Source of the DNA: Pseudodesulfovibrio aespoeensis Aspo-2
Lineage (GTDB): Bacteria; Desulfobacterota; Desulfovibrionia; Desulfovibrionales; Desulfovibrionaceae
Length of the DNA: 64,000 nucleotides
Reading direction: 5' to 3'
Assembly: GCF_000176915.2 (NCBI RefSeq)
Contig: NC_014844.1
Coordinates: 2,232,001-2,296,000, forward strand
Below, in pieces: positions 51,030-59,206 of this stretch. Under the pieces are notes generated by a model. The model was given only the letters and a program-made list of their open reading frames with translations, did not search any database and was not told the DNA's origin. A program made the translations under genes and the position numbers. Positions within the stretch are counted from its first letter, which is position 1. The number at the start of each line of letters is the position of its first letter.

Positions 51030-51713
51030 TCACTCCCGCCACTTCGCCACCCAAGCCGCAAGGCTCCTGGGGATTTTCTGAAAATGCATGGGGTCAACCC
51101 GGCCCCGGCTGCCCCAGTGGCCGCCCCACTTCCAACCAAGACGCCTGAAGCCCAGGACCACGGGGTGATCGGCGGTCAGAGTCCCCGCAACAGCGGGATC
51201 ATAGGTCGCGCCCGGCGGCAGCGCCAGATCACCCCGGACATACGGATTGAGGCGCGGGTTGATGTCGATGGCCAACCCCAAAGCGTGCATGGACAGACGG
51301 TTCTCGCCCACCGCGAATCGCCAGACATAGGCGGAGGTGTTGTTGGTGTCCGGCGACAGGCCGTACACCCCTTGCTCCTGTATCAGGGGATGAGCAACGG
51401 GGATGACGGACTCCACTGGAAACCGGGTTGCCCTGATCACCGCAAAGACCATGCGGATGTCCTGCGCCAGATCCCTGTGGATGACCACCTGCCCCTGGTG
51501 CAGCCGTCCGTCAAAACCGTAATACCGCACCGGGACGAGTACGAGGCGGTCCTGAACTTCTGCCGCAACGCCAGGAGGCTGATTGTCCCAGATGGCCTGA
51601 GACGCATTCAAACGGCTGTCAAAGACAACAGGAGCGCAACCGGCGGCAAACAGCAGACAGACCAGGATGATATGCACAACGCAGTGCCGGAGCATAGTGG
51701 GCAGCCAGTCCAT
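51030..51713 (-). CDS. M15-family (D-Ala-D-Ala carboxypeptidase VanY-like) lipoprotein
   Basis: This 227-aa protein has a signal segment with lipobox AAGC and a C-terminal M15_4 peptidase domain showing the zinc ligands SMHALGLAIDINP (H and D) and DPMHFQ (H). It likely hydrolyses peptidoglycan peptide bonds in the periplasm. The frame opens at 51749 but GGGAG lies 9 bp before the ATG at 51713. It sits downstream of the ssb terminator, so it is separately transcribed. Confidence 0.82.
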   Translation of the reverse strand: MDWLPTMLRHCVVHIILVCLLFAAGCAPVVFDSRLNASQAIWDNQPPGVAAEVQDRLVLVPVRYYGFDGRLHQGQVVIHRDLAQDIRMVFAVIRATRFPVESVIPVAHPLIQEQGVYGLSPDTNNTSAYVWRFAVGENRLSMHALGLAIDINPRLNPYVRGDLALPPGATYDPAVAGTLTADHPVVLGFRRLGWKWGGHWGSRGRVDPMHFQKIPRSLAAWVAKWRE

Positions 51714-51745
51714 GAGCGCGCACTCCCGATCAAAAAAATGCCACA

Positions 51746-51775
51746 ACAAAAAAGAGGGCGGTAAGCCGCCCTCTC
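51746..51775 (-). terminator. Terminator of the ssb transcript
   Basis: A 9-bp stem AGAGGGCGG / CCGCCCTCT with loop TAAG is followed on the minus strand by TTTTTGTTG. It ends the long minus-strand run that starts at motA. Confidence 0.85.
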
Positions 51776-51835
51776 ATGATCATTGATCTCTTGCAGGAGC
51801 AAAAATCGCCCGCCATGCTCGACCAGTCCGCTTCA

Positions 51836-52351
51836 TCAGAACGGCACGTCGTCCATGCCGCTGGCTTCGGAGGGAAAGGCCGGACCGAGGTCTTCGTCGG
51901 GCTCCTGCTGCTGGCGGCGCTGGCCCTGCCCCTGAGCCTGCTGCTGATAGCCGCCCTGCTGCTGGTTACTGTTCTGCTGATAGCCGCCCTGCTGAGCCTG
52001 CTGGCCGTCAGGGGCGCGGTCCAGGCCCTGCACGTTGTCGGCCACGATCTCGGTCATGTAGCGGTCCTGGCCAGTGGCCTGATCCTGCCACTTGCGGGTC
52101 TGCAACTTGCCCTCCACCAGGACCAGACGGCCCTTGCCGAGATAGTTGCCGCAGAATTCAGCCGTCTGCCGCCAGGCCACAATGTTGTGCCACTCGGTAC
52201 GCTCGACCTTCTGGCCGGTCTGCTTGTCGCGGTAGCCCTCGTCCGTGGCGATGGAAAACTTGGCCCTGGCCTGTCCGTTGGGCGTATATGACAGTTCGGG
52301 ATCGCGCCCGAGCCTGCCTATAAGAATCACTTTGTTCATACTGCCAGCCAT
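51836..52351 (-). CDS. ssb: Single-stranded DNA-binding protein
   Basis: This 171-aa protein has an OB-fold ([59 protein letters not shown]), then a Gln/Gly-rich linker with repeated GGYQQ units and the acidic protein-interaction tip DDVPF. It coats ssDNA during replication and repair. AAGGAG lies 6 bp before the ATG at 52351. The terminal gene of the minus-strand run, with a terminator downstream. Confidence 0.95.
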   Translation of the reverse strand: MAGSMNKVILIGRLGRDPELSYTPNGQARAKFSIATDEGYRDKQTGQKVERTEWHNIVAWRQTAEFCGNYLGKGRLVLVEGKLQTRKWQDQATGQDRYMTEIVADNVQGLDRAPDGQQAQQGGYQQNSNQQQGGYQQQAQGQGQRRQQQEPDEDLGPAFPSEASGMDDVPF

Positions 52352-52396
52352 ATCGTCTCCTTGCGTAATATATCCAAAATTTGATCTCACCGAGTA

Positions 52397-52741
52397 TCAA
52401 AATTTTCCGGCAATGTCTTCCAGGGCGTCAAGGCAATCTTCGAGTTCGTAGGAGATGGCGTCGGCCGCACCGGGCTGCCGGGCCGCCAGGGCGTCCTGGA
52501 ACTTGAGACGCAAAACTTCCGCCTGCTCGGCCCTATGGCGCAGGGCTTGGCCCTGTTCCTTGGAGACGAGTCCGAGCCTCACCGCGTCGAACACGGCCTC
52601 GACCAGTTCCAGCACCCCCTTGACGGGCACGGCGTCCCCGCCCTCGCCCCAGATCAACTTCCACAGGGCGGGCCATGCCTGCCTGACCTCGTCCTCGCTG
52701 TATGTCCAGGCCGAGACCCGAACCTGCAACACCCTGCCCAT
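52397..52741 (-). CDS. Helical protein of unknown function
   Basis: This 114-aa protein begins MGRVLQVRVSAWTYSEDEVR with a basic beta-start, then becomes acidic and helical (LVEAVFDAVRLGLVSKEQG, AISYELEDCLDALEDIAGKF). No signal or catalytic motif. GGGAGG precedes the ATG at 52741. It lies between the biotin carrier gene (56 bp) and ssb (45 bp), same strand. I do not recognise a family. Confidence 0.65.
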   Translation of the reverse strand: MGRVLQVRVSAWTYSEDEVRQAWPALWKLIWGEGGDAVPVKGVLELVEAVFDAVRLGLVSKEQGQALRHRAEQAEVLRLKFQDALAARQPGAADAISYELEDCLDALEDIAGKF

Positions 52742-52797
52742 GACGCCTCCCGGTTTCGAAGTTGACGGCCCCGGCGACAAGCCAGCGGTCGCGAGGG

Positions 52798-53445
52798 CTA
52801 TTCCTCTTCCCATTCGCTCTGGATGCGGGCGACCACGTCCTGGATGACCGTCAGCTGGTCCTCGGGGCAGACGCCGATGAGCGGCTCGCCCTCGTCCACG
52901 TTGTCGCCGCGTCCAAAATACACGGAATAGATGATGCCACCCGGCCCGGAGTAGGCAAGGGGCGTCTCGCGCTTCATGCGGGAGACGATCATCAGCTCCA
53001 TGCCCTCGTGCACCTTGACCGAGCGCTTGCCCGAGACCTTGAGCTTCTGGTCCACTTCGGGGACGAAATAATACTTGGCCCGCTCTGGGGCGCGGAAGAG
53101 GTACAGGGCCTTTTGCAGCACCAACTCGATGACCTCCTGACGGGTCAGGAAGTGCTTGATGGTGACCAGCGGCTCGCCCGCCTCCACGAAACGCCCCTCA
53201 AGGTCGTCGCGCACCGCCTCGATCTCGCCCTTTTCCGGCGCATGGAGGGGTTTTCGGTTCTTCTCGCGGGTCAGGTGGGCCAGCAGGGTTCCGGGCTTTT
53301 CCTTGTACTCGCCAGAGCGGCCATGCACGCGCTCCCCTTTTTTCAGGCCCGCGAATTCGACCACGCCGGTATGCGGCGCGTGGATGACGATCTCGCGGTA
53401 GGGCGAGGCTTTGACGGTATCGAGCAACTCTTTGATATTCAGCAC
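52798..53445 (-). CDS. Biotin/lipoyl attachment domain protein, probable acetyl-CoA carboxylase carrier
   Basis: This 215-aa protein has two barrel-like segments. The first is at ~15-90 (IHAPHTGVVEFAGLKKGERV, HAPEKGEIEAVRDDLEGRFV). The second at ~140-205 has the biotinyl-domain pattern SVKVHEGMELMIVSRMKRET followed by YFGRGDNVDEGEPLIGV. The candidate biotinylated residue is Lys158 in SRMKR, unlike the canonical AMKM. The GTG at 53445 has AAGGA at 7 bp; another GTG at 53481 is less well placed. Its position after the carboxyltransferase makes a carrier role likely. Confidence 0.72.
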   Translation of the reverse strand: MLNIKELLDTVKASPYREIVIHAPHTGVVEFAGLKKGERVHGRSGEYKEKPGTLLAHLTREKNRKPLHAPEKGEIEAVRDDLEGRFVEAGEPLVTIKHFLTRQEVIELVLQKALYLFRAPERAKYYFVPEVDQKLKVSGKRSVKVHEGMELMIVSRMKRETPLAYSGPGGIIYSVYFGRGDNVDEGEPLIGVCPEDQLTVIQDVVARIQSEWEEE

Positions 53446-53496
53446 GTAATGGTCCTTGATTGCAATTTGGATGGAACGCACGCCCCGACAGGCGGG

Positions 53497-55764
53497 CTAA
53501 CGATAGTAAAGGTTGCGCCCACCCATGGTCAAGAGGGACTGGTGCAGGTTCTTTTTCACCTCGCGGCGGTCCCAGATGCCGTGGATGTGTCCGCGCGACA
53601 GGGCGTGATAGGCGCTGTGATAGTCCGGGGACACGGTCATGCCCGTGGTCTCGGCGATGACGCCCGGCCCGGCAAAACCGATGTTGGCCGACTGGACCGC
53701 GAACTGGTAGGGCGAACAGCCGAGGAAGCTGGCCACCGGCCCGGCATAGGAGTTGGTGTCGTAAAGCACCAGATAGAGACCGCCCGCGTCGATGTAGCGG
53801 CGCACCGCGATGGTGCAGCGCGGCATCTGGATGACGCCGTTGACCCCTTCCTGGATGCGGATGCCCGCGGTGCCGTGGACATAGGCGATGAAGGGCTGGC
53901 GCTTGCGCGCGGCCCGCTCGGCGGCCCGGATGAACTTCTCGCCCTCGGCTGCACCCACGCTGCCGCCGCGAAAGGGCGCGCAAAACACGGCTACCACGGT
54001 CTCGACACCGTTGATGGCGGTCTCGAAGGTGATGCAGGCGGATTTGAGGCCGGTCTTCTCCTTGGCCTGATCCAGTTTGGAGTCGAACTGCTCGTAGTTC
54101 AGCGGATTCATGGACTCCAGCCGCTGGTTGAACTCGCGGGCCGGGTCGAAGTTGAAAACATTATTTATATACCACTGGTATTCCATGGGAAAATGGTGGC
54201 CACAACTGGGACAGACCCCGGCAAAATCGCCGAACAGATCAGGCACCCAGAGATCCGGGCAGTGGTGGGTACGCACGTTGGGACAGGACATGGTCCTGTC
54301 CTCCTGGCTCCGGGGGCTGATCCACGCCCACTCGCTGCCCACAAGGCAGGCCCCGTCCTCCGGGCACGAAAGGCGGGTCAGTCTGTCCCTGACCTCGTCG
54401 CCCTTTTTCTGCTGCTCTCCGTTGCCCACCGGCAGGATCGTGTCCATGGCCCGCTTGAGCGGCAAGAGCAGCTTGCGCCGGACCAGATGGGCCTCGGCGC
54501 CCAGCTCCTCGAACATGGAGTCCAGCCGCTTCTTCTGCCGCCCCAGGAGGTCGTAGCGCAGGAACGAATGGGCGTCCCACACGGCCCCCCTGGCCGAGGT
54601 GGCGATACGCTTGAAAAACCCGGTGCCGTCCAGGCAGGCGTGGCGACTCATGGCCCGGTACTTGCGCTGGCGCAGCTCCACCAGCCGCCTGAGGGCGGAC
54701 GCCGACAGGGTCCAGCGCATGAAGATGGCCTCGGCGTCGTCGGCCATGCTGGCGCGCACGGCCATGGCCCGGAAGAGCTTCATGGACTTGACCTCGCTGA
54801 CAGCCTCGTTGGTGGCCTGGATCAGCTCGCGCCGCAGCTCGCGGAAAAATTCGTAATGGGTGGAGCGCGCGCCCAGCGGCGGCTCCTGAAGCACGCGGTC
54901 CACATACCCGTTGCGCAGGTTGTCCTGGGCCGTGATGCGCAACTGGCGGGCGCACTTTTCGATGAGTTCCGGCGTGGCCCTGGTCTCACCGCGCAGCCCG
55001 CCCTCGATGGCCGCCGCCCCCTCAGGCGAGATGACCGAATAGTAGCCATGCGAGAGCATGATCCGCCGGTCGGCCAGCCCCACGGCCTCGGCTCCGCCCG
55101 AGCCGCCCTCGGAAAAAACCGAAATGACCGGTGCCTTGAGCGCGGCCATTTCATAGAGATTCCTGGCGATCTGCTGGGCCGCGCCGGGCCAGTCCTCGAT
55201 GGGGTATGCGCCGGGGGTGAAAACAAAGGTATGAACCGGGATGTTCTCGGTCTCCGCGACCTTCATGTAGTGCAGGGCCTTGGCGTTGCCCCACGGCTTG
55301 ACCGACCCGCCGTTGCGGAACGCCTCGCCATGGCCCTTCTCCTGCCCGATGACCATGATCATCTGGTTGATGACCCGCTCGCCAACCCGGCGGGCGAAAT
55401 AGGCCCTGGCAATGAGCATGCTCGGATCGATGTTGAACTCGCCCCGGCCACCGATCTCGGTGTAGTTGTCGTAGACGTTCTCCAGGATGTCCTTGAGACA
55501 CATGCGCTGGGGATGACGCACGATGCGCACCCGGTCCATGGGCGTGAGCAGGGTGTCGAGCTTGCGCTCGGAAAAGTCGAAGAGATCCTCAAGGCGCGAC
55601 AGCTCCTCGCCCTGCACGCTGCCGGGGTTGGCCGCCTCCCGGCCAAGCACCTCGCCGAGCTTGGCGGTGAGCAGCCGGATATGGTCGCCCTCCTTGCCTC
55701 CAAAGATGTCCCGGATGTAGGAGAGGCGGTCTTTGATGTCCTGGATTCGTCTTTCAGTGTCCAC
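53497..55764 (-). CDS. Fused acetyl-CoA carboxylase carboxyltransferase (alpha-beta)
   Basis: This 755-aa polypeptide combines an AccA-like N-terminal half (IGQEKGHGEAFRNGGSVKPW, SVFSEGGSGGAEAVGLADR, SHGYYSVISPEGAAA) with an AccD-like C-terminal half (MSCPNVRTHHC...CPSCGHHF zinc ribbon at ~492; FIAYVHGTAGIRIQEG-like oxyanion region; GGLYLVLYDTNSYAGPVASF). Residues ~320-490 form a long basic linker. It transfers CO2 from carboxybiotin to acetyl-CoA for malonyl-CoA synthesis. It lies 1 bp after accC. The alpha-first order is unusual. Confidence 0.88.
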   Translation of the reverse strand: MDTERRIQDIKDRLSYIRDIFGGKEGDHIRLLTAKLGEVLGREAANPGSVQGEELSRLEDLFDFSERKLDTLLTPMDRVRIVRHPQRMCLKDILENVYDNYTEIGGRGEFNIDPSMLIARAYFARRVGERVINQMIMVIGQEKGHGEAFRNGGSVKPWGNAKALHYMKVAETENIPVHTFVFTPGAYPIEDWPGAAQQIARNLYEMAALKAPVISVFSEGGSGGAEAVGLADRRIMLSHGYYSVISPEGAAAIEGGLRGETRATPELIEKCARQLRITAQDNLRNGYVDRVLQEPPLGARSTHYEFFRELRRELIQATNEAVSEVKSMKLFRAMAVRASMADDAEAIFMRWTLSASALRRLVELRQRKYRAMSRHACLDGTGFFKRIATSARGAVWDAHSFLRYDLLGRQKKRLDSMFEELGAEAHLVRRKLLLPLKRAMDTILPVGNGEQQKKGDEVRDRLTRLSCPEDGACLVGSEWAWISPRSQEDRTMSCPNVRTHHCPDLWVPDLFGDFAGVCPSCGHHFPMEYQWYINNVFNFDPAREFNQRLESMNPLNYEQFDSKLDQAKEKTGLKSACITFETAINGVETVVAVFCAPFRGGSVGAAEGEKFIRAAERAARKRQPFIAYVHGTAGIRIQEGVNGVIQMPRCTIAVRRYIDAGGLYLVLYDTNSYAGPVASFLGCSPYQFAVQSANIGFAGPGVIAETTGMTVSPDYHSAYHALSRGHIHGIWDRREVKKNLHQSLLTMGGRNLYYR

Positions 55765-55765
55765 G

Positions 55766-57184
55766 TCAGAACTCCAGGATTTTCCCGGTCATCTCCCTGA
55801 GATACCGGATATTGGTATGAAACTCAGCGCCGCTGCCCGCCGGGATGCCTTCGAGCACGACCTCGTCCAGGAATTGCTGCCCGCGCGCCTTGGCCTCATC
55901 CAAGTCCCGCCCCCAAACGATGGCCAGGGCCAGGTTGGGATCGTACTCCATGGGGATGTCGTAGTCCCCGTCCCTGGGAACCTGGGTGAAGACCTGGAGC
56001 CAGTCATGCGCCTGCCAGGCAAGCCGGGTGACGGTCCCGGCGCAGGGCGTGAACCGGTTGTCGGTGTTCTCGGCCACAATGCGGTACTCGATGCCGATCC
56101 CAGCAAAATCGATGTCCTCCTGCCCGTAGCCCATGGGCGCGCCCAGGGCCAGACGGATCTGCTCGGTGATGATGTCCACCGGCTGGCCCTTGACCCGCGA
56201 AATGACCGCCGACACGCCGTTTTCCACCTGGATGCGGGTGTTGACCTCCATCAGGAACGGCTCGCCCTTGGGGGTCACGATCCACTCCCAGGTGCCCACG
56301 TTATCGAACCCGGCCTCCCCGGCCATGGCCAGGGAATACCCGGTGATGTCGGCCATGACCCGCGCCGCGTCAAAGGTATAGGGAATCACGCCGGGCGCGA
56401 AACCGGGCGCGACCTCGACCCGCTTCTGCTTGCCCGTGCTCTGGATCGAGCAGTTGCGGGTGCCGAAGTGGACATGCGTGCTCCCGCTGCGCTCGGAGAC
56501 AACCTGCACTTCCAGATGGTTGAAATCAAAGATGCGCTGTTCGATGAGCACGCCCTCGTCGCCAAAATTGCGCTTGGCATAGTTGCGGATGCGCCGGAAC
56601 ACGGAGCGGAACTCGTCGAAGTTGCCCACTTCCTCGATGCCCATGCCGCCGCCGCCAGCCGAGGCCTTGACCATGATCACGCCGTCGATGATGCCCTGGG
56701 CCGCCTGGAACTCGAAGAGGCTGGCCGCGATCTCGTCGGCCTCCATCGCGCTGTAGACCGGCCTGTCGGAGCCGGGCACGGTGGGCACGTCGAGACTGCG
56801 GGCGATGCGCTTGGTATTGATCTTGTCGCCCAGGTCGCGGATGACCCACCAGGACGGCCCGATGAATTCCATGGGCCGGTCCCTGCGCACCACGCGCCGG
56901 GCAAAGCGGAAATCCTCGGCAAAAAAGCCGTAGCCGGGATGCACTGCCGTGGCCTTGGCCGCGTCGGCCACGGCAAACAGCTCGTTGGCGTCGAGGTAGG
57001 AGTGTATCCGGTAGACCGCCCGCTCACCGGCCAGCTCCCTGGCCAGCAGGACATGCCCGCACCGGCTGTCTTCGGCGGTGTGGACACAGACGAAGTCGAG
57101 ATCGAGCCTGACACAGGCCCGCATGACGCGCATGGCGATCTCGCCCCGGTTGGCGATGAGGACTTTGTGTCGGCCATTGGCCAT
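55766..57184 (-). CDS. accC: Biotin carboxylase subunit of acetyl-CoA carboxylase
   Basis: This 472-aa enzyme has the biotin carboxylase N-domain (KVLIANRGEIAMRVMRACV), the ATP-grasp glycine loop (VMVKASAGGGGMGIEEV), and catalytic residues in LMEVNTRIQVENGVSAVIS (usually NtRiQVEH; here the His is Asn). It carboxylates biotin with ATP and bicarbonate. It precedes the carboxyltransferase fusion by 1 bp and follows a PilZ gene by 12 bp. Typical AccC is ~450 aa. Pyruvate carboxylase subunit A is an alternative, but the partner subunits argue for acetyl-CoA. Confidence 0.88.
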   Translation of the reverse strand: MANGRHKVLIANRGEIAMRVMRACVRLDLDFVCVHTAEDSRCGHVLLARELAGERAVYRIHSYLDANELFAVADAAKATAVHPGYGFFAEDFRFARRVVRRDRPMEFIGPSWWVIRDLGDKINTKRIARSLDVPTVPGSDRPVYSAMEADEIAASLFEFQAAQGIIDGVIMVKASAGGGGMGIEEVGNFDEFRSVFRRIRNYAKRNFGDEGVLIEQRIFDFNHLEVQVVSERSGSTHVHFGTRNCSIQSTGKQKRVEVAPGFAPGVIPYTFDAARVMADITGYSLAMAGEAGFDNVGTWEWIVTPKGEPFLMEVNTRIQVENGVSAVISRVKGQPVDIITEQIRLALGAPMGYGQEDIDFAGIGIEYRIVAENTDNRFTPCAGTVTRLAWQAHDWLQVFTQVPRDGDYDIPMEYDPNLALAIVWGRDLDEAKARGQQFLDEVVLEGIPAGSGAEFHTNIRYLREMTGKILEF

Positions 57185-57196
57185 GGGATATCCCGG

Positions 57197-57577
57197 CTAG
57201 CCTTGGTCGCGCTGCTTCTTGCGCAGCTCGATGAGCCGTTTCTGGACTTCAAGCACGAGCTTGTCGAGCTTGACCTGTTTTTGCCGCTCAAGGTCGATGA
57301 AGTTGATGCCCACGATGCCGTTGTCGAGCACGCGCATGACCTCGGACGATGCTGCGGCCAGAAAGAGCTTCTTGCCGATGAGCAGGTCCACCTCGACGGC
57401 CTGCCCCTCCTTGAATCCCCTGTCCAGATCGAGGACGGCAAAGCCTGTGGCGCTCAGGTCCTTGACCTCAAACACCTTGCCCAGGGCGGGAAACCGCGCC
57501 ATCAAGCCCGGCACCTTGGTCCGAAAGGCCTTGCGCAGTTGGTCGTCCCCGCTCGGAATATCTAAGTCGAATCCCAT
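57197..57577 (-). CDS. PilZ domain protein in the motAB-acc gene run
   Basis: This 126-aa protein is a compact PilZ domain with RKAFR (RxxxR) at ~15-19 and DLSATG (DxSxxG) at ~40-45, the two c-di-GMP contact motifs, followed by LDRGFKEGQAVEVDLLIGKK and a C-terminal amphipathic helix. It should bind c-di-GMP. GAGGGGAG lies 2-3 bp upstream of the ATG at 57577. It sits 41 bp downstream of motB and 12 bp upstream of accC, so a stator-regulating (YcgR-like) or ACC-related role is possible. Confidence 0.78.
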   Translation of the reverse strand: MGFDLDIPSGDDQLRKAFRTKVPGLMARFPALGKVFEVKDLSATGFAVLDLDRGFKEGQAVEVDLLIGKKLFLAAASSEVMRVLDNGIVGINFIDLERQKQVKLDKLVLEVQKRLIELRKKQRDQG

Positions 57578-57618
57578 AACTCCCCTCAATGTTTGAAATT
57601 CGAAAAACCCGTCAACCC

Positions 57619-58362
57619 CTACTTCCCGGTGACCCGTTTTTCAAGCACGAACTCGACCCGCCGGTTCTTGGCCCGGAACTCCTCAGAGGTGTTCGGGTAG
57701 ATGGGGTTGAGGTAGGCCAGCCCCGTGGCAGTCAGCCGGGTGGACTCGATGCCCATGCCAAGCAGTTCGCGCAGGACGTTGACGGCACGCAGCGCGGATA
57801 TCTCCCAGTTGTCGAGGAAGCGGGAATTCTTGCCTGGACTGATGTTGTCCGTGTAGCCGATGATCTTGATGTTCTGGTCCCGGTGCTGGATGAAGAAATC
57901 CTTGAGGGCGGTGACGAGCTCGACCCCCTTGGGGGAAAGGTTCACCTGCCCGGAGCCAAACATGACATCCCCCGGCACGCGGATGGTGATGAGACCGTCC
58001 TCGAAGTTGGCCGAGACCAGTCCTTCCACGCCCTTCTTGGTTTGCAGGGTCTTGACTTCGGCGAACACCTTGCGCTGCGACTCGATGATCTGCCTGCGCA
58101 TGATGGCCTGATCGATGAGAACCCCCGCCTCCTCCTGGGTGATGCGGCTGGTGGAGACCTTTTCGAGCTTGCCCTGCAGAGCCTGGGTGACGGAGGAGAA
58201 GGTCTCGGAGAACTTCTCGGTGTCGATGGTGGACATGGAATAGAGCAGCACGAAGAACACAAGAAGCAGCATGGAGAGGTCGGCCAAGGTCGTCAGCCAC
58301 TCCTGACCTGTGTCATCCTCCTCGTCACGGATTGCCAGGATGTCTTCGTAGTCTTCACTCAT
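57619..58362 (-). CDS. motB: Flagellar motor protein MotB
   Basis: This 247-aa protein has a single N-terminal membrane helix with the proton-accepting Asp in LADLSMLLLVFFVLLYSM, a plug/linker region, and a C-terminal OmpA/MotB peptidoglycan-binding domain (IKIIGYTDNISPGK, ENRRVEFVLEKR-like AKNRRVEFVLEKR). It anchors the stator to the wall. Its ATG overlaps the motA stop (TGATG). Normal length. Confidence 0.92.
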   Translation of the reverse strand: MSEDYEDILAIRDEEDDTGQEWLTTLADLSMLLLVFFVLLYSMSTIDTEKFSETFSSVTQALQGKLEKVSTSRITQEEAGVLIDQAIMRRQIIESQRKVFAEVKTLQTKKGVEGLVSANFEDGLITIRVPGDVMFGSGQVNLSPKGVELVTALKDFFIQHRDQNIKIIGYTDNISPGKNSRFLDNWEISALRAVNVLRELLGMGIESTRLTATGLAYLNPIYPNTSEEFRAKNRRVEFVLEKRVTGK

Positions 58363-59114
58363 CAGCGTGTCTCACGCTCGTGCGGAGCCAGGAAGGACGA
58401 GAGCTTCTCGTACACGAGCCTTGGGTTGTTGTTCTCCAGGATCGATTTTGCGCCCTCGAAAATGACCTCAAGGTGCAACTGCTCCTGCAGGGTCCGGGCC
58501 TTGAGCTTGGCCGCCATTGGGATGAAGACCAGGGTGGACATGGCGCTGCCGTAGAAGGTCGTCAGCAGGGCCACGGCCATGGCCGGTCCGATGGACTTGG
58601 GATCGTCGAGCTTGGAGAGCATCTGGACCAGGCCGATGAGCGTTCCCATCATCCCGAAGGACGGAGCCAGGGTTCCCAGCCGTTTGAACACGTCCTGCCC
58701 CACCTGATGACGCCTGCGCATGGAGTTGATCTCGATGGCCAGGGTGGTGCGGATCAGGGCCGGGTCCGCGTTGTCGGCAATGAGCTGGCAGGACTTCTTG
58801 AGGACCATGTTCTCGGTCTGGACGTTCTCCAGCGCCACCAGCCCCTCGCGGCGGCTGATCTCGGCGACCTTGACCATGATGTTGACAACATCGCGGACCT
58901 TGGTCTTGCGCTGCACGAACATCTTGAACCCGGCGTTGAAGCCCTGTATGACCTCCTCAAACGGGAATGCCACCATGATGGAGGCGAGCGTCCCGCCGAT
59001 GACGATCATCATGCCCGGAACGTTGATGAATACATCAATCGCCCCACCGATGACGATGGCACCCAGAATGAGTGACAAACCAACGGCAAGTCCCAGTAAC
59101 GTCACGATATCCAT
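58362..59114 (-). CDS. motA: Flagellar motor stator protein MotA
   Basis: This 250-aa protein has four membrane helices: two near the N-terminus (LLGLAVGLSLILGAIVIGGA, VIGGTLASIMVAFPF) and two at ~150-210 (LAPSFGMMGTLIGLVQML, MAVALLTTFYGSAMSTLVFI). The cytosolic loop carries the charged residues that contact FliG, including the RRR region. With MotB it forms the ion-conducting stator. It is the first gene of a minus-strand run reaching ssb, and is divergent from the purine nucleoside phosphorylase. Confidence 0.93.
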   Translation of the reverse strand: MDIVTLLGLAVGLSLILGAIVIGGAIDVFINVPGMMIVIGGTLASIMVAFPFEEVIQGFNAGFKMFVQRKTKVRDVVNIMVKVAEISRREGLVALENVQTENMVLKKSCQLIADNADPALIRTTLAIEINSMRRRHQVGQDVFKRLGTLAPSFGMMGTLIGLVQMLSKLDDPKSIGPAMAVALLTTFYGSAMSTLVFIPMAAKLKARTLQEQLHLEVIFEGAKSILENNNPRLVYEKLSSFLAPHERETR

Positions 59115-59206
59115 AGATGAGCCAATCCTTGGGTTCTGTTTGATCCGTCAACAGACACACTGTCCCCGATCCAGCCTGCCGGGCCTGCCGGGCAAAAGGA
59201 GTCCGC

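Noticed and set aside
51776-52291. Leu/Ala-rich 'membrane protein' frame opposite ssb
   Set aside because: The Leu runs arise from reading the CAG glutamine codons of the SSB linker backwards (CTG). No start site or conservation expected.
52762-55800. 1012-residue open frame on the plus strand opposite the acetyl-CoA carboxylase genes
   Set aside because: Composition and lack of motifs mark it as an antisense shadow; the minus strand encodes clear AccA/AccD and biotin-carrier proteins.
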